From Lingula anatina (taxonomy: Eukaryota; Brachiopoda; Lingulata; Lingulida; Lingulidae): 64,000 nt of DNA. The translations under genes were made by a program, and so were the position numbers. Shown here piece by piece: positions 38,501 through 49,942 of this stretch. The notes beneath the pieces were generated by a model. It had not been told where the DNA came from, searched no databases, and saw only the letters and a list, made by a program, of their open reading frames with translations. The DNA lies in NCBI RefSeq assembly GCF_001039355.2, contig NW_019775703.1, positions 12,444-76,443 of the forward strand, read 5' to 3'. The stretch's first letter is position 1; every line of letters starts with the position of its first letter.

Positions 38501-40206
38501 GTGTTATCCTACCATTTTCGTGAATATTCCCGGTCTCGAACGATATACATATACAAATGTATCTGTAAAGAATTGTTTCAGTTGTCGCAATAATTGAATG
38601 TCCTTTTCTGCAGTCTGGTAGAATTTCTAAATAAATAACATACATACATGTACCTGTGTAAATTACGATTAAGGAGTCAAAAAATATTTGGAGAATTTCT
38701 TCCCTGTCCAAAGAAGATTATCCTTAATTTATTTATATACACGTGGCAAAATGTTCTATAATTTTATGTTTTTCAGTCGTTGTAGTTCTATCCAATAATG
38801 CAACAGGTGGTGGGAGAGCCAACATTGAATGTTACAAAGGAAAAGGCCTCTGTATCACCGCACAAGGTAAGTATACGGAGTACAAATATTAAATATCACC
38901 AAAGTTTCTCGTGTTCGAATTTAGTGTTTAATTTTAGAATTTAAATGCATCGATTGTACGAATTTTTTGCTCTCTAGCTTGTATTTACAATATCACATTG
39001 CAATTATCCCAAGGCTAAAAAAGCGCTCTTTAGAAGGTCTTTAAAATCGGAATGTGTACATTCTTTATTCATTCTTTAACCTACACAAACATTGTTCTTT
39101 ATTTTGTGTATTTGTTCATCCTGTACAGTTCCGCCTTGGAATCCGGCGGCGGTAGGGTGGGCGGAGGTTTACGTACGACCTTATGGATTAAATCAGGCGT
39201 GCATCATCATTGGGGCTATACCGTCCAGTAATTTGCAACATGGGCCTACATCTCTTTGCAATCATTTGTGACGCATTGTTGTGTAAAAATAAAGATCTTA
39301 ACCTTAAGCCGTTGAGCAAGCGAGGAGAGGCATTACACATTCCCTTCTTGGGCCTATAGTCAATGCTAGATAATACTATTCTGTGCATAACACTGCCCAT
39401 TTTGATAAAAAATTGGCTTGTTCTTTAACTACGGACAGTTTGGTCATAATTGTAAAATATTGTACTATTATTCTAGTAAATCCCGGTGTTCAGGTGGTCA
39501 ACGTGCCTGGACCCACAGGACCCCAGGGACCAGCAGGTCCAGGTGGACCCCCGGGACCGACCGGACTTCAAGGTGCGTATTGCTATGAACTAACTTAGGT
39601 GTTTTAGCAATTATATGGTAAATTGTGCCAGCTTTACATTTTCTTTATACATATTAATATTTAAGTTTGTAAACAGATTGAAAGTGGTTAATTTTGCGTT
39701 CTATATTATATTTGTGACAAAATGCTCTACATAATTCACAGAAACATACTGATCTGAAATATCAAAGTCTATTTAAGATATTCACAATGTCAGGATATAT
39801 TCAGGCACGCTTGATCATAATCAGAACCTCTAAATACCTATGCAATAACAAAATAGATACTAACCATTAATATATACACTTTTATATATTTCTTCATACT
39901 TTAAAGGCGGCAACGGACCTATGGGGGCAGCAGGACCCGTGGGTCCCCAGGGATTGCCCGGGTTGCAGGGACAGAAGGGAGCCCAGGGAGAGAAGGGGAG
40001 TCAGGGTAGTGCTGGGGTGGCAGGACCCATGGGACCCCAAGGTCTTCAAGGTATGCAAATACACGGTGGAATTGTTTACAGTAATTTAGTGTTTTAAATC
40101 ATTTATTTGATTGTTTCGTGTTTTATTTATCTATATATATCTGTTTAGCCTTTCATTCCTTTGGGTATTTTTTCATTTATGTAGGTATTGATTCATTTGT
40201 TCGTTT

Positions 40207-40237
<31 letters not shown>

Positions 40238-42456
40238 TTATACATTTTAAAAATGACCAAATCCATGTTGCAAAGTCTTTCAAGACATCCTGGAGATGCA
40301 TTTCAATCTATTTTTAAAATTGTGTTCGACTTTTCTCGATGACTCTCTATATCTTATTGACCATCCAAACAAGTTTTTGAAGTGATCTATTTTAGACTCG
40401 GACAAATATTTACGAAACTAAGCTCCCCTGACCTTTGAAATTAATATTAGTTGTTCTCAAAAGGTAATTACAAGTTTTACCTGGAGATCTCTTTTGGTGG
40501 GCGTTTTCACGATGTTTGAACTACAGCACTGAGGCGTAACTCAGTCTCTCTGTTGCCGTGGACGCACTTGCCTAATACACTTGACAGGATTTAGTACCAA
40601 GGGTGTCACCAGGCAAGCCGGGGCAGCGACACAACTGATATGACGTTACATGACGTGTCATTAATGTCAACTACACAGAGACCATGATCACCATAGAACT
40701 TAAATGCCACTTCTTGTCCAAAAAGATATTTTAAAGAAAATTAACATGTTTCACAAAATTGTCGCAAAATTAATCATATTTTATGACATCATATACCACA
40801 CATGTACTAATGCTTTCACATCTCCTTGACTTTTAAAGCACGACATATACAGGTAATTCAAGGCACATACCATCTATACAGCATGTATTAGTAAACTAAT
40901 AATGAGAACTATTCTATCAATCTTCTCAGGACCCGCGGGTGTTCAGGGTGTCGCCGGACCGGCCGGGCCGCAGGGTGCAACAGGCAGTCCAGGCCAGAAG
41001 GGAGAGGTTGGTCAGAAGGGTGAGCAGGGTCTTGTGGGACCTGCAGGAGCTCAAGGACCAGTTGGAGCCACGGGGAACAAGGGAGAGCAAGGAAACCCCG
41101 GACCACAAGGTATGGTTTCCCGCAGGTAGAAAGGCCTTTCAAGTTTAATATATTGTGACGGTCATTCCTCGTTACCGACATTGAAAAAATATCCCTTTTC
41201 TATTTCTAAAGAAACCAATATATTTTGATGTAGGTTTGTCTGTTCTATAATCTTCATTAAGATCATCAACTTCTTCATAACAATATTGCTGTTTCATTTT
41301 CAAAAGGTCAAACTGGTAACCAAGGTCCAGCCGGTCCCGAAGGTGCAACGGGCCCTCAAGGACCCACCGGATTCGGCCAGACCGGACCAGCTGGCCAGAC
41401 AGGCGCCAGTGGACAGACCGGATTGCAGGGAGTTCAAGGAAACGCAGGTGAGTTTTTCGTCATAGTGCATTTTGTTCCCTGTCATCCATACTTCAAAATT
41501 AATGATTACATAATTTTTCTCTCTTTTTTTCTAATTGTAATCCAAGCCATGAATTGAATTAAACAGAACAAACTGATAAATCATTCTAAGTACTACATAC
41601 GGTGTAATCATCTCGAAACGCAGGTGACTGAGATATTCTCCAAACTAGTGCCGATGTTAAGCAAACCTGTACATGCATCCATACCCATGCCAATATCCAT
41701 ACAATACATCAATTTATCTATATCTATAGTGTATATCCATTATAATTCACATGCACTTATACACCTTATACACCGAGCGGTATAAAGATTAGCTGATCCC
41801 ATGATGATGTCATGCTATCCGGTTTCAGGACCCCCAGGGCCAACAGGCGCCAAGGGAGAGCGCGGTGTGCAGGGTATAGCTGGGGCAGTGGGCTCAGCGG
41901 GTAGCAAGGGTGGCAAGGGTGAGCCCGGTCCTCAAGGAGCCATGGGCCTGCAGGGTCCAGCTGGTAATGCCGGCGTCACTGGAGCCGATGGACCTAAGGG
42001 AGAGCAAGGCGCACAGGGACCTATAGGTATCCCAGGTATGTACGAGTAAATGTAGCCATGTGCCCCCTGTAGGCGTATGTATATGTACAGTGTTTATTGG
42101 TTCCTCCGCTATCACTTCTTCATAACACATATATACTACACTCCAAATTTGATTAATAATATTTTCATGTTAATGTAATACAAAATAATTCCGAAATTAC
42201 TGTTTATTGTAAAATAAAAAATAAAAAACTGTGCACGTTTTACTCCAATATTTTGTATTCCAAAGGTCAAAAGGGAGACGTCGGCCCCGTGGGTTCCAAA
42301 GGAGAAGCAGGATTCAAGGGCAATAAAGGGGACCAGGGGGCAGTGGGACCACAGGGTAGCGTGGGTCCGGGTGGTCCAACAGGACAGACAGGTGGCACAG
42401 GTAAGCATGTGATGACGTGAAGATTAAGTGCGTGTGCGTGCTCTCTCGCACGCACG

Positions 42457-42523
<67 letters not shown>

Positions 42524-45500
42524 CAGCAATGTTAGTATGAGCATCCAATGGGAATATTCTTAAATAATGAAATTAATATGGATTCATAATCTACATTTAT
42601 AATCATTTCCATCTAAAAATTCAGGTCAAACAGGCCCTGCTGGTTCAGTCGGAGCGAAGGGCGACAAAGGCAATGCAGGGAGCAACGGGATTAACGGTGC
42701 CCAGGGACAGAAGGGAGAGGTCGGGACCGCTGGAGCAGCTGGACCTAACGGAGCTCCGGGCGCTATTGGCCCTCAGGGAATAACCGGAGCCCAGGGATCT
42801 AAAGGTGAACCTGGAGCTACTGGACAAAAAGGTGGGTATTCGTTATGAAGTTGTTTTCCATTTTGTCTTGTGGCGCAGTGCTTATATGCAAAAATCGGAA
42901 ACGTCACTTGTATGTCGTCAAGGACGATAAGCAGTATATTATTAATGTAAAAAATAAATCAATTTAAGCAACACAATTATATCCAACAAAGCTACGTAAT
43001 AGTTTTATTTGTGGAGACAGAAAAGGGGACCCTAAACAGATAACTTGGTGTCTGTATGACGGACTTACAGTATTTTCTAAAAACATGCTACTCGATATTG
43101 AAACTACATGTACTGCACTTATGACAGTTTATCCAAGAAATAAGTAACTGTGCATGGTGCCACTTTTAATATAGGCGTCCAAGGCATTGCTGGACCAGAA
43201 GGACCCATCGGTTTGCAGGGAATACAGGGTAACGCGGGTGCCAAGGGCCAGAAAGGAGACCAAGGTGTAGGAGCCCCAGGTGCCCAGGGTGGCCCAGGTG
43301 CTACAGGGGCCCAAGGAACCCAAGGGCCGGCCGGATCCAAAGGCGAGCCTGGTAGCCAAGGGGCGAGAGGAGACACCGGTCTTCAAGGCGTCCAGGGTGT
43401 GCGGGGACAGACTGGAGACACGGGGCCGGCTGGACCCCAGGGAGAAAAAGGGGCCCAGGGGGTCCAGGGTCAGCAGGGTATTCAGGGGATCCAGGGCCAA
43501 GTCGGGCCAGGTGGCCCCGCTGGTGCTGCCGGGCCGCAAGGACAGAAGGGTAGGCTCCGGGTTTTATTGCAGCTGTCCGGATGGAGTATTTGTTATATTG
43601 ATATTCAATCAATGAATCGTTCAGTAAACCGGCCAATCAAACAGTCAATCGATCAAAAATCTTATCAAATTTAAAGTAAAAAAAATGGAAGATTGAAATA
43701 TAGATCAAGAAATATGGAAAGAAGTATAAATACACTGTGCATAAAATAATTCGTAAGCTACCATGCGTATAACTGGATGAAAACGGAAGCGAAGTTTTAT
43801 GTCTTTTGTGCAAACCGTTGCTTTTAAAGTTTTTTTATATTATTTATTTTTCTTCTAGTCTTTGTTGGTTGGTTTTAAAATGAGTTAATGATTGGGCTAC
43901 AGTAATATATTTTGACAATCTTTGCATTCTCTTATCCCTGGTTTAACAAAAGTTCGTACATACTTCTAGGTGAGGCCGGGGCCCCAGGCCAAAAGGGCGA
44001 TGCTGGTAGCACTGGTAATACCGGTGCCGCTGGGGCTCAGGGAGCTAAAGGAGACGTGGGCCCCCAGGGTGCTGCCGGTGCCCAGGGATCAGTTGGACCA
44101 CAAGGTAACATCAGACTGCTTAATCATGTTTCATGTTTCATTTGGCTTTAGGTCCGAAACCACACCTTATTTGCAACGCAAAGTTGACCTTGACAAGCAG
44201 AGGAAAAAATGTCTATTTTGACTGGGGATGAATCAGCTGATGCCTTCCATGTATACTACACCCATGAAAGAAGCAAGAAAAACTTACCTGTATATATCTG
44301 GTTAAAAATAAGGATAAAGGTATTGTCGAAACACAAAGCGACTACATGTTAACATGATCCATTTCACAATTAAGGTAACTAGACCCTGAGCGTTCTTTTC
44401 TTTCCACTAGATCAGTGTGCCTCAAAGCATGTTGCTAGAAGCGTCTAAATATATCGTAAGCCAAGACGGTGTCGATAGTGCCTTTAAAAGAACAAGGTAA
44501 TGAATACGATAACAAAATGTAAATTATAAATGAAGTAAACGTATAATTCAATATCAGGTTCAAAGGGCGACAGAGGCGCGGCCGGAGCCAATGGTCAAAA
44601 GGGAGAGCAGGGCATTCAGGGTGCAGCAGGTCCAGAGGGTCAACGTGGTCAAACTGGAAACACTGGAGCTGTTGGTCAGACAGGGAGCCCTGGTAAGTTA
44701 TTTTCATTTTTCAAAGTATATTCAGAAGGAGTAATATATATATTCCTTACATGGAATATACGACTGATTTTATCGGAATATCAAGTTGCTTTTTACAAGC
44801 TTCCACCTATTAAAACGTTTACTGATTCCATCACTCAACCCCATCTAAAGATTCAGAATGTCAATTTTTAAATCTCAATTATTGTAGCATTATTAAATCA
44901 AACAACGTAAAAATTATAACTTACATTTACCAAGGTGCCACCGGTTCCCCTGGGTCACAGGGCCCAGCTGGTGCCAAAGGCGACCAGGGAAGTGCAGGTG
45001 CAAATGGCGCCCAGGGTGCCAAGGGAGAACAAGGAGCCAGGGGTATTCAGGGTGTACAGGGTTTGGTCGGCCAGACAGGTGCCCCTGGGCCTGCTGGAGT
45101 GACTGGAGCTAATGGAGCAACTGGGGCCCCCGGTCCTCAAGGTAGGTGTTCAAATCCAATATAAACTACACGCAGCATACTAGGATATTGGCTCTTGTCT
45201 TAAAAATAACGCTTCATGTGTGTGCGTGTGTGCTTGCGTGCGCGTGTTTGTGTGCGTGTGCGCGAGTGTGTGCGTGTGAACATCTACAAACAGTTCACGC
45301 CTAACCACCACATTAAACAGAGTAGTGTTCTTCCCACTCATTATTTTAAGCCCCACGATGCAGTAAGGCGAGACACCTCTATCGCAATACATTTTATAGT
45401 TGTTTGCTCATTGGAGGTATCATTATAGAGATATCTAGACATCTACCTTGTACACTACTAAATTGGGCCTGGTCCTCAATCCTGTTATTTTTATGGGGTT

Positions 45501-48500
45501 GGTTTTAACTAAGGCATGAGCCTACCACCCCCACACACTAATGGTAGTGCCCCAGTTATCATTGCCAAATACATGTAGCAACATTTGTAATATACGGTAA
45601 ACTGTAGAGGCAATCAATATCCTGCTGATTAACATAATAGACTGCAACACAGAAAACCAGTTTTTTAAACCAGAATGTTGGAAGTTGACAGTCAATTTTA
45701 TTCGCCATTTAGAACAGCATTCAAACGCATCTTACCAGTACTGGTACAGTATATGTAGCTTAATTTAATGCCATTTTCTTGTGCCACCTCCCCAGGTCCC
45801 CGTGGCGTGGCCGGACCCCAGGGTGTGGCCGGACCCCAGGGCGTCCAAGGAGATCAGGGCCAGAAGGGAGAGCGTGGTGAAACTGGGGTCGGCATAAAAG
45901 GTGATGCCGGTAGCCCCGGAGCAACAGGGGCCATGGGTCCGGCAGGGCCTAAGGGAGAAAACGGGATACAGGGCCAGAAGGGAGATCAAGGAGCCGTGGG
46001 TCTGCAGGGCCCGCCCGGTGCCACGGGGTCCACGGGTAATACTGGGCAGCGCGGACCTCAGGGAGACGCTGGTATTCCAGGCTCGCAAGGACCACAGGGA
46101 GTTACTGGACAGACGGGTCAAACTGGACCTACTGGCAGTCAAGGAGTCGCCGGGCAGAAGGGACAGAAAGGTATCCAAATTTCCGTGCCTTCCTGTAAAC
46201 TGACGTTTTTAAATTTTTCATTAGAACATATTTGTCATTATTTTGAATGTTTTGTCGATTCATTAAAGATGGAGTAGAAGATAAAGCTTTTCTGATTCTA
46301 TAGTTCAACATTTACACAGAAAAGATATGAAGCATGTCATCAGGCCAGCCTTCTAAATAAAGTAACTGTTTCTTTGGAAAAGGTTATGAAAGTGGCGAAA
46401 TATCTAAGCACAATATACGTTATTAGATACATTTGATTCTATTATACATGAAACACCTTTAATACCAATGGGCTGGGTGATTTTTACAACACATGGCACT
46501 ATGATAAAAAACACTGACTGCTTTTCGTAGTTCATCTTTCAGTGTGACAAAACCTGTAAAATATCATTTTTCAGGCGAGATAGGAGTAACGGGCGGTCAG
46601 GGTTCACAGGGCCCAACAGGGTCATTGGGGCCAACCGGGCCACAGGGGCCACAAGGAGTCAAAGGAGAACAGGGCCAACAGGGCCCCGTGGGAGCGACTG
46701 GAGTCCAAGGTAAATATTGACACAAATTTCTGTATATATGGTTTATCGTGGTTATTATGGCATATTTATATGGTTAAAATGATTAGAAGTGTAACAGGGA
46801 CAACACATTGATAAATATCAATTTACTGCAGAATTTAAACACAACTTTAAATGAGTTGTGAATTTTATGGTGAATCAAGCATTCCATTACATACCTAAGA
46901 ATTATGCCATATTGTCATAATTATTGTTTTTATTTATTTCTTAATAAAGGCATTAGTTATAATTCAATGACAATCTATCTATCATTATAAACATTACTTT
47001 GGCCAAGAGTTTCTCTTACTTAAACTTGCCCATATTAAATCTGAATTTATCAAAGTGGTTATTGTGAATGTACAGTATGTAACCCCAAAAAAGGGCACCA
47101 GATTTCCCATGCATTGCCAGAACTAGCCATTATGATTAATGTTTTTCCTTTACAGGTATCGCTGGTCTCACTGGACCAGCCGGTCAGACTGGACCAACTG
47201 GACAGACCGGTATCTCTGGAATCACAGGTACATACCAACGATCCTGTTTTCGTATTTGAAAGAGATTACATTTAAAGTCATGTACTTTGATTTGACATGC
47301 ATTTAATATTGATAATGTTCTTCGTATTATTTATTGATAAATTATTCATATTTTAAATATCCCACTAACCAAGAATATCGCGTTAATATTTCTGATTTAA
47401 TTTTAAAACGTGGTCACCTCAGACTCAGATGTTTGAATACAAATGTAGACAACTGTTATCACGTGAATTGTGATTGGGAATAATGCTGGTAGTTCTTTTT
47501 TCTAATATCACACAAAGGGGGGGGTGCATGTATGACAAATCATGGAACATTTTTCATAAGATCTCATAATAATTAGCTTACGCTCCAAATTACAAAAAAT
47601 AATAATGGTATTATTTTTAATAATAATGATGACGTTTTAAATGCCAGGCAAGTGATAGGGGATGTTTCGGATATAGGGTTACCTAGCCAAAGTCTAAATT
47701 TATTATTATTCCACGCCAGGTGCCGCTGGTGCAAACGGTCGTCAAGGAGACACTGGAATGCCAGGTGCTTCCGGTCAACCCGGCGTTCAGGGAATTACAG
47801 GAGACACTGGACCTACTGGACCATCTGGATCCTTGGGCCCCCAGGGTCCACCTGGACCCCCGGGACCACCAGGAGGACCCCCGGGACCCCCCGGACCACC
47901 TGGACAGGCATCTCCCTACGGTAAGCTGTGTATATGGTTTTCATTCACACAGAGGCTGGAAAAATGCATTTTCCTAGGATACACTTTCATGGTGTGGCTA
48001 ATTTTTTACCTTGGAATAGTTACCTTTATGATATCTATTAGGGTTATTGTATTATGATGTTGTCAAACGATATACTTCACATTAGTGCATGAATAGACAG
48101 GCCTTGTCAGTACAATGTTTATCATATTATTTTAAAAAAATTAAAAATATAAAAAGCGCACTTCGTTTTGATGTGCAATTGGGAATTTAGTTCACAAATG
48201 TATTTTTCAAGATTCTTTTTAAGCCCCCAGAATTTAATTTATTTTATTTATCCTAATAGTTATGTAATTTGTTCACCAGCCATCAATGAATGTCTGGACA
48301 ACAATGGCAACTGTTCCCATATCTGCGTGGACATATACGACGGCTACTGCTGCCTCTGTGAGACTGGCTTCAAACTGGTTCCTCTCACCATACCAGGATG
48401 CACCAGTAAGTACAGTACTCTCAAATGGCTGTGTGCATCATTTTAAACGATACATACTGTATATATATTATACATGTACGGTAAATGCCTTTAGAACAGG

Positions 48501-49942
48501 TAGGCCCTACTGAACTCTGTCATCAGGTAGCATCTCTGTATGTATGGTTAAGCCTAATAGTAATAGATCATACAAGGTTTTTACTAATGCAGGATTAACT
48601 AATAAGTCATTTATGTAGGCCTACATGTGGGCGTCATGTGAACTTTGGCTAAAAAACTTATTTACGTGCAGTTACAACTTTAATGTTTCATTTTATAATA
48701 CGAAATCCTATTCCACAGCCTTCATTGTTTTCTAGTTGAAAATGTCAACTGCATACATACCTTGGATGCTGGTATCCAGTGCATCTGTCATATAAACGGC
48801 GTGGCTGTATCTGTAAACGGAACCGACTGTGCCAGTAAGTACAACCGAGATTTTAAGTCATTAAATAGACCTAGACTTTTATATAGTAAAAAATCTGAAA
48901 ACTTCAACAATATCTTATGCATTAAGTTAGTCAGAACAAATTATTGACGATTTTATATTTGATAAATTTCAGATGACAACGAGTGTAACACGAATAACGG
49001 CGGGTGCCACCATAACTGCACTGACACCGTTGGAAGTTACATATGCACGTGTCGTACAGGATTCACTCTGGCCGACGACGGACACAGTTGCCTAGGTAAC
49101 CGAATCTTAAACTTCTTTTTTTAATTTTTTTTACTTAATGTTGATTTAAAATGCCAGTATCCCAAATGAGCAGCATTTTTCGGGTGAAACAAAACGTATA
49201 CATGGGGTGGAGCCGAATGCCAGAAGTACCGATCTGGCTTTTACGCCATTTCTTAACTTTGGTAACTTAAAATTGTAAGCACCTTTTTCCAAAGTTATAC
49301 CGTATAATCTTTCAAACGAATGGAACAGTTATGGAAAAAAAATATATATATATGTTTGTATCATCAACATACATTTTCCATTTCAGACGAAGACGAATGT
49401 GCTACTTCAAGTCCGTGCTCTGCTGGACAAACGTGTCTCAATACGTATGGAAGCTATCGCTGCATTGGAACACCCGTTGGAAGACGGCGGCGTAGCATTG
49501 GTAAATACGACTCACACCACAGAGTTGACCATGCATGAACTTTTAACTTTTCTGAAATATAATTTTGATACAGTTTAAAAGTTTAAAAGATGAATAAGTT
49601 GACGGCTAAGATGTTGATTTGTAATAGTAGATAACATGGAGATCCTTGCATCTCATACTTCCATGTTATGAATGATTTCTAAGTAGGCCCCTAAAAAGAC
49701 ATCAACAGGACAAATTCTTCAAACTTTGACACTTTTCCTTACTATTTACCTTTTTACTTTTAGATGATGACGAACACGAAAATTTCGCCCTGGAAATCCC
49801 AGGACATCAAGGCTTGGGCACCGATGCGCTGACAGTTTGGATCGCCTTAGTAACCGGTGCCGTCATCCTACACATTATTGGAAATTTCGCCCTGTGTCTC
49901 ACAAAGCGAAGAGACCCGGATGTGGTCAAAGCTGGTATATAG
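35560..49942 (+). CDS. Collagen gene D: type I transmembrane collagen with duplicated collagen cassette and furin-type site
   Basis: Exons: 35560-35620, 38777-38866, 39477-39572, 39907-40050, 40930-41109, 41307-41447, 41829-42035, 42266-42400, 42625-42831, 43175-43549, 43970-44104, 44558-44692, 44935-45141, 45796-46170, 46575-46709, 47156-47227, 47720-47920, 48280-48405, 48736-48834, 48973-49095, 49387-49500, 49764-49942. About 1178 residues, with no frame break found. Order: signal peptide ([20 protein letters not shown]), N-glycosylation motif NAT, Cys pair, about 915 collagen residues, four EGF-like modules, RRRR furin-type site (49482-49493), acidic juxtamembrane DDDEHE, transmembrane helix ([18 protein letters not shown]) and a short basic tail ending KAGI. 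All internal introns are phase 1. Exon lengths 135-207-375-135 occur twice in succession (exons 8-11 and 12-15). One RGD lies in exon 10. The most complete member of the cluster; probably an anchored collagen that can be shed. Confidence 0.92.
35621..38776 (+). other. Intron 1 of gene D
   Basis: A 3.2 kb intron partly alignable to C intron 1. It carries the inverted-repeat element at 38074-38242. No coding block was recognised. Confidence 0.65.
38074..38242. mobile_element. Non-autonomous inverted-repeat element (hAT-like MITE) in gene D intron 1
   Basis: The ends are CAGGGGCGGATTTAG and CTGGATCCGCCCCTG, inverted repeats with two mismatches in 15. They are flanked by direct repeats GGTCA (38069-38073 and 38243-38247). 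The homologous place in gene C (19221-19225) has a single GGTCA and no insert. The CAGGGGCGG-type end is typical of hAT-like miniature elements, but a 5-base target duplication is shorter than the usual eight. No transposase frame is present. Confidence 0.75.
40205..40239. repeat. (TTTA)n microsatellite in gene D
   Basis: About nine TTTA units in the intron after exon 39907-40050. The C counterpart has a GTTT repeat (22509-22533) at the corresponding place. Confidence 0.9.
42266..44104 (+). repeat. Collagen cassette copy 1 in gene D (exons 8-11)
   Basis: Exons of 135, 207, 375 and 135 bases (42266-42400, 42625-42831, 43175-43549, 43970-44104). The same length order and the same Gly-Val-Gly site recur in copy 2. 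Gene B holds a single copy of this cassette (7808-9541). Confidence 0.8.
42450..42523. repeat. (CA)n(GA)n compound microsatellite in gene D
   Basis: A CA tract leads into about 22 GA units in the intron after exon 42266-42400. Confidence 0.95.
44558..46709 (+). repeat. Collagen cassette copy 2 in gene D (exons 12-15)
   Basis: Exons of 135, 207, 375 and 135 bases (44558-44692, 44935-45141, 45796-46170, 46575-46709), repeating the pattern of exons 8-11. Gene C keeps the equivalents of exons 12, 13 and 15, so the cassette duplication predates the C/D split. Confidence 0.8.
45217..45280. repeat. Imperfect TG/CG-rich simple repeat in gene D
   Basis: Degenerate alternating purine-pyrimidine tract (GTGTGCG-type) in the intron after exon 44935-45141, at the position where C has its (TG)17 tract. 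Confidence 0.8.
48280..49500 (+). other. Gene D EGF-like exons 18-21
   Basis: Four modules: 48280-48405 (INEC, seven Cys including YCCLC), 48736-48834 (four Cys), 48973-49095 (DNEC, six Cys, calcium-binding type) and 49387-49500 (DEDEC, four Cys, then GRRRRSIG). The order and phases match the first four EGF exons of C. Confidence 0.9.
49482..49493 (+). other. Furin-type cleavage motif RRRR in gene D
   Basis: The same four codons as in gene C, at the end of the last EGF exon and about 30 residues before the transmembrane helix. Cleavage would shed the whole collagen/EGF ectodomain. Confidence 0.65.
49764..49942 (+). other. Gene D transmembrane exon
   Basis: Encodes [17 protein letters not shown], a hydrophobic helix and the tail [13 protein letters not shown] ending at TAG 49940-49942. 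The helix resembles A-C (the TDxLTxWIA motif) but the tail lacks FDDIPA. It represents the original 3' end of the C/D lineage, replaced in C. Confidence 0.9.

Larger units (their letters stand above)
39477..47920 (+). other. Gene D collagenous exons 3-17
   Basis: Fifteen exons of Gly-X-Y (96, 144, 180, 141, 207, 135, 207, 375, 135, 135, 207, 375, 135, 72 and 201 bases). Gly-X-Gly interruptions occur at 41369-41377, 43264-43272 and 45885-45893. The last two sit at the same codon index of the two 375-base exons, showing these exons are duplicates. RGD is at 43366-43374. The C-terminal end is [23 protein letters not shown], a Pro-rich cap that could help nucleate the triple helix. Confidence 0.92.
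30301..49573. repeat. Segmental tandem duplication, copy 2
   Basis: Runs from the B-like 3' end of gene C through the C-D spacer and the body of gene D to just after exon 49387-49500. The intron following 49500 matches C up to the GATACAG at about 30287-30293 and then differs, which places the breakpoint. Confidence 0.8.

Noticed and set aside
43119-43539. Long minus-strand open frames rich in Pro, Gly and Ser over the collagen exons
   Set aside because: They are mirror images of Gly-X-Y codons; they stop at exon edges and lack starts or splice logic of their own.
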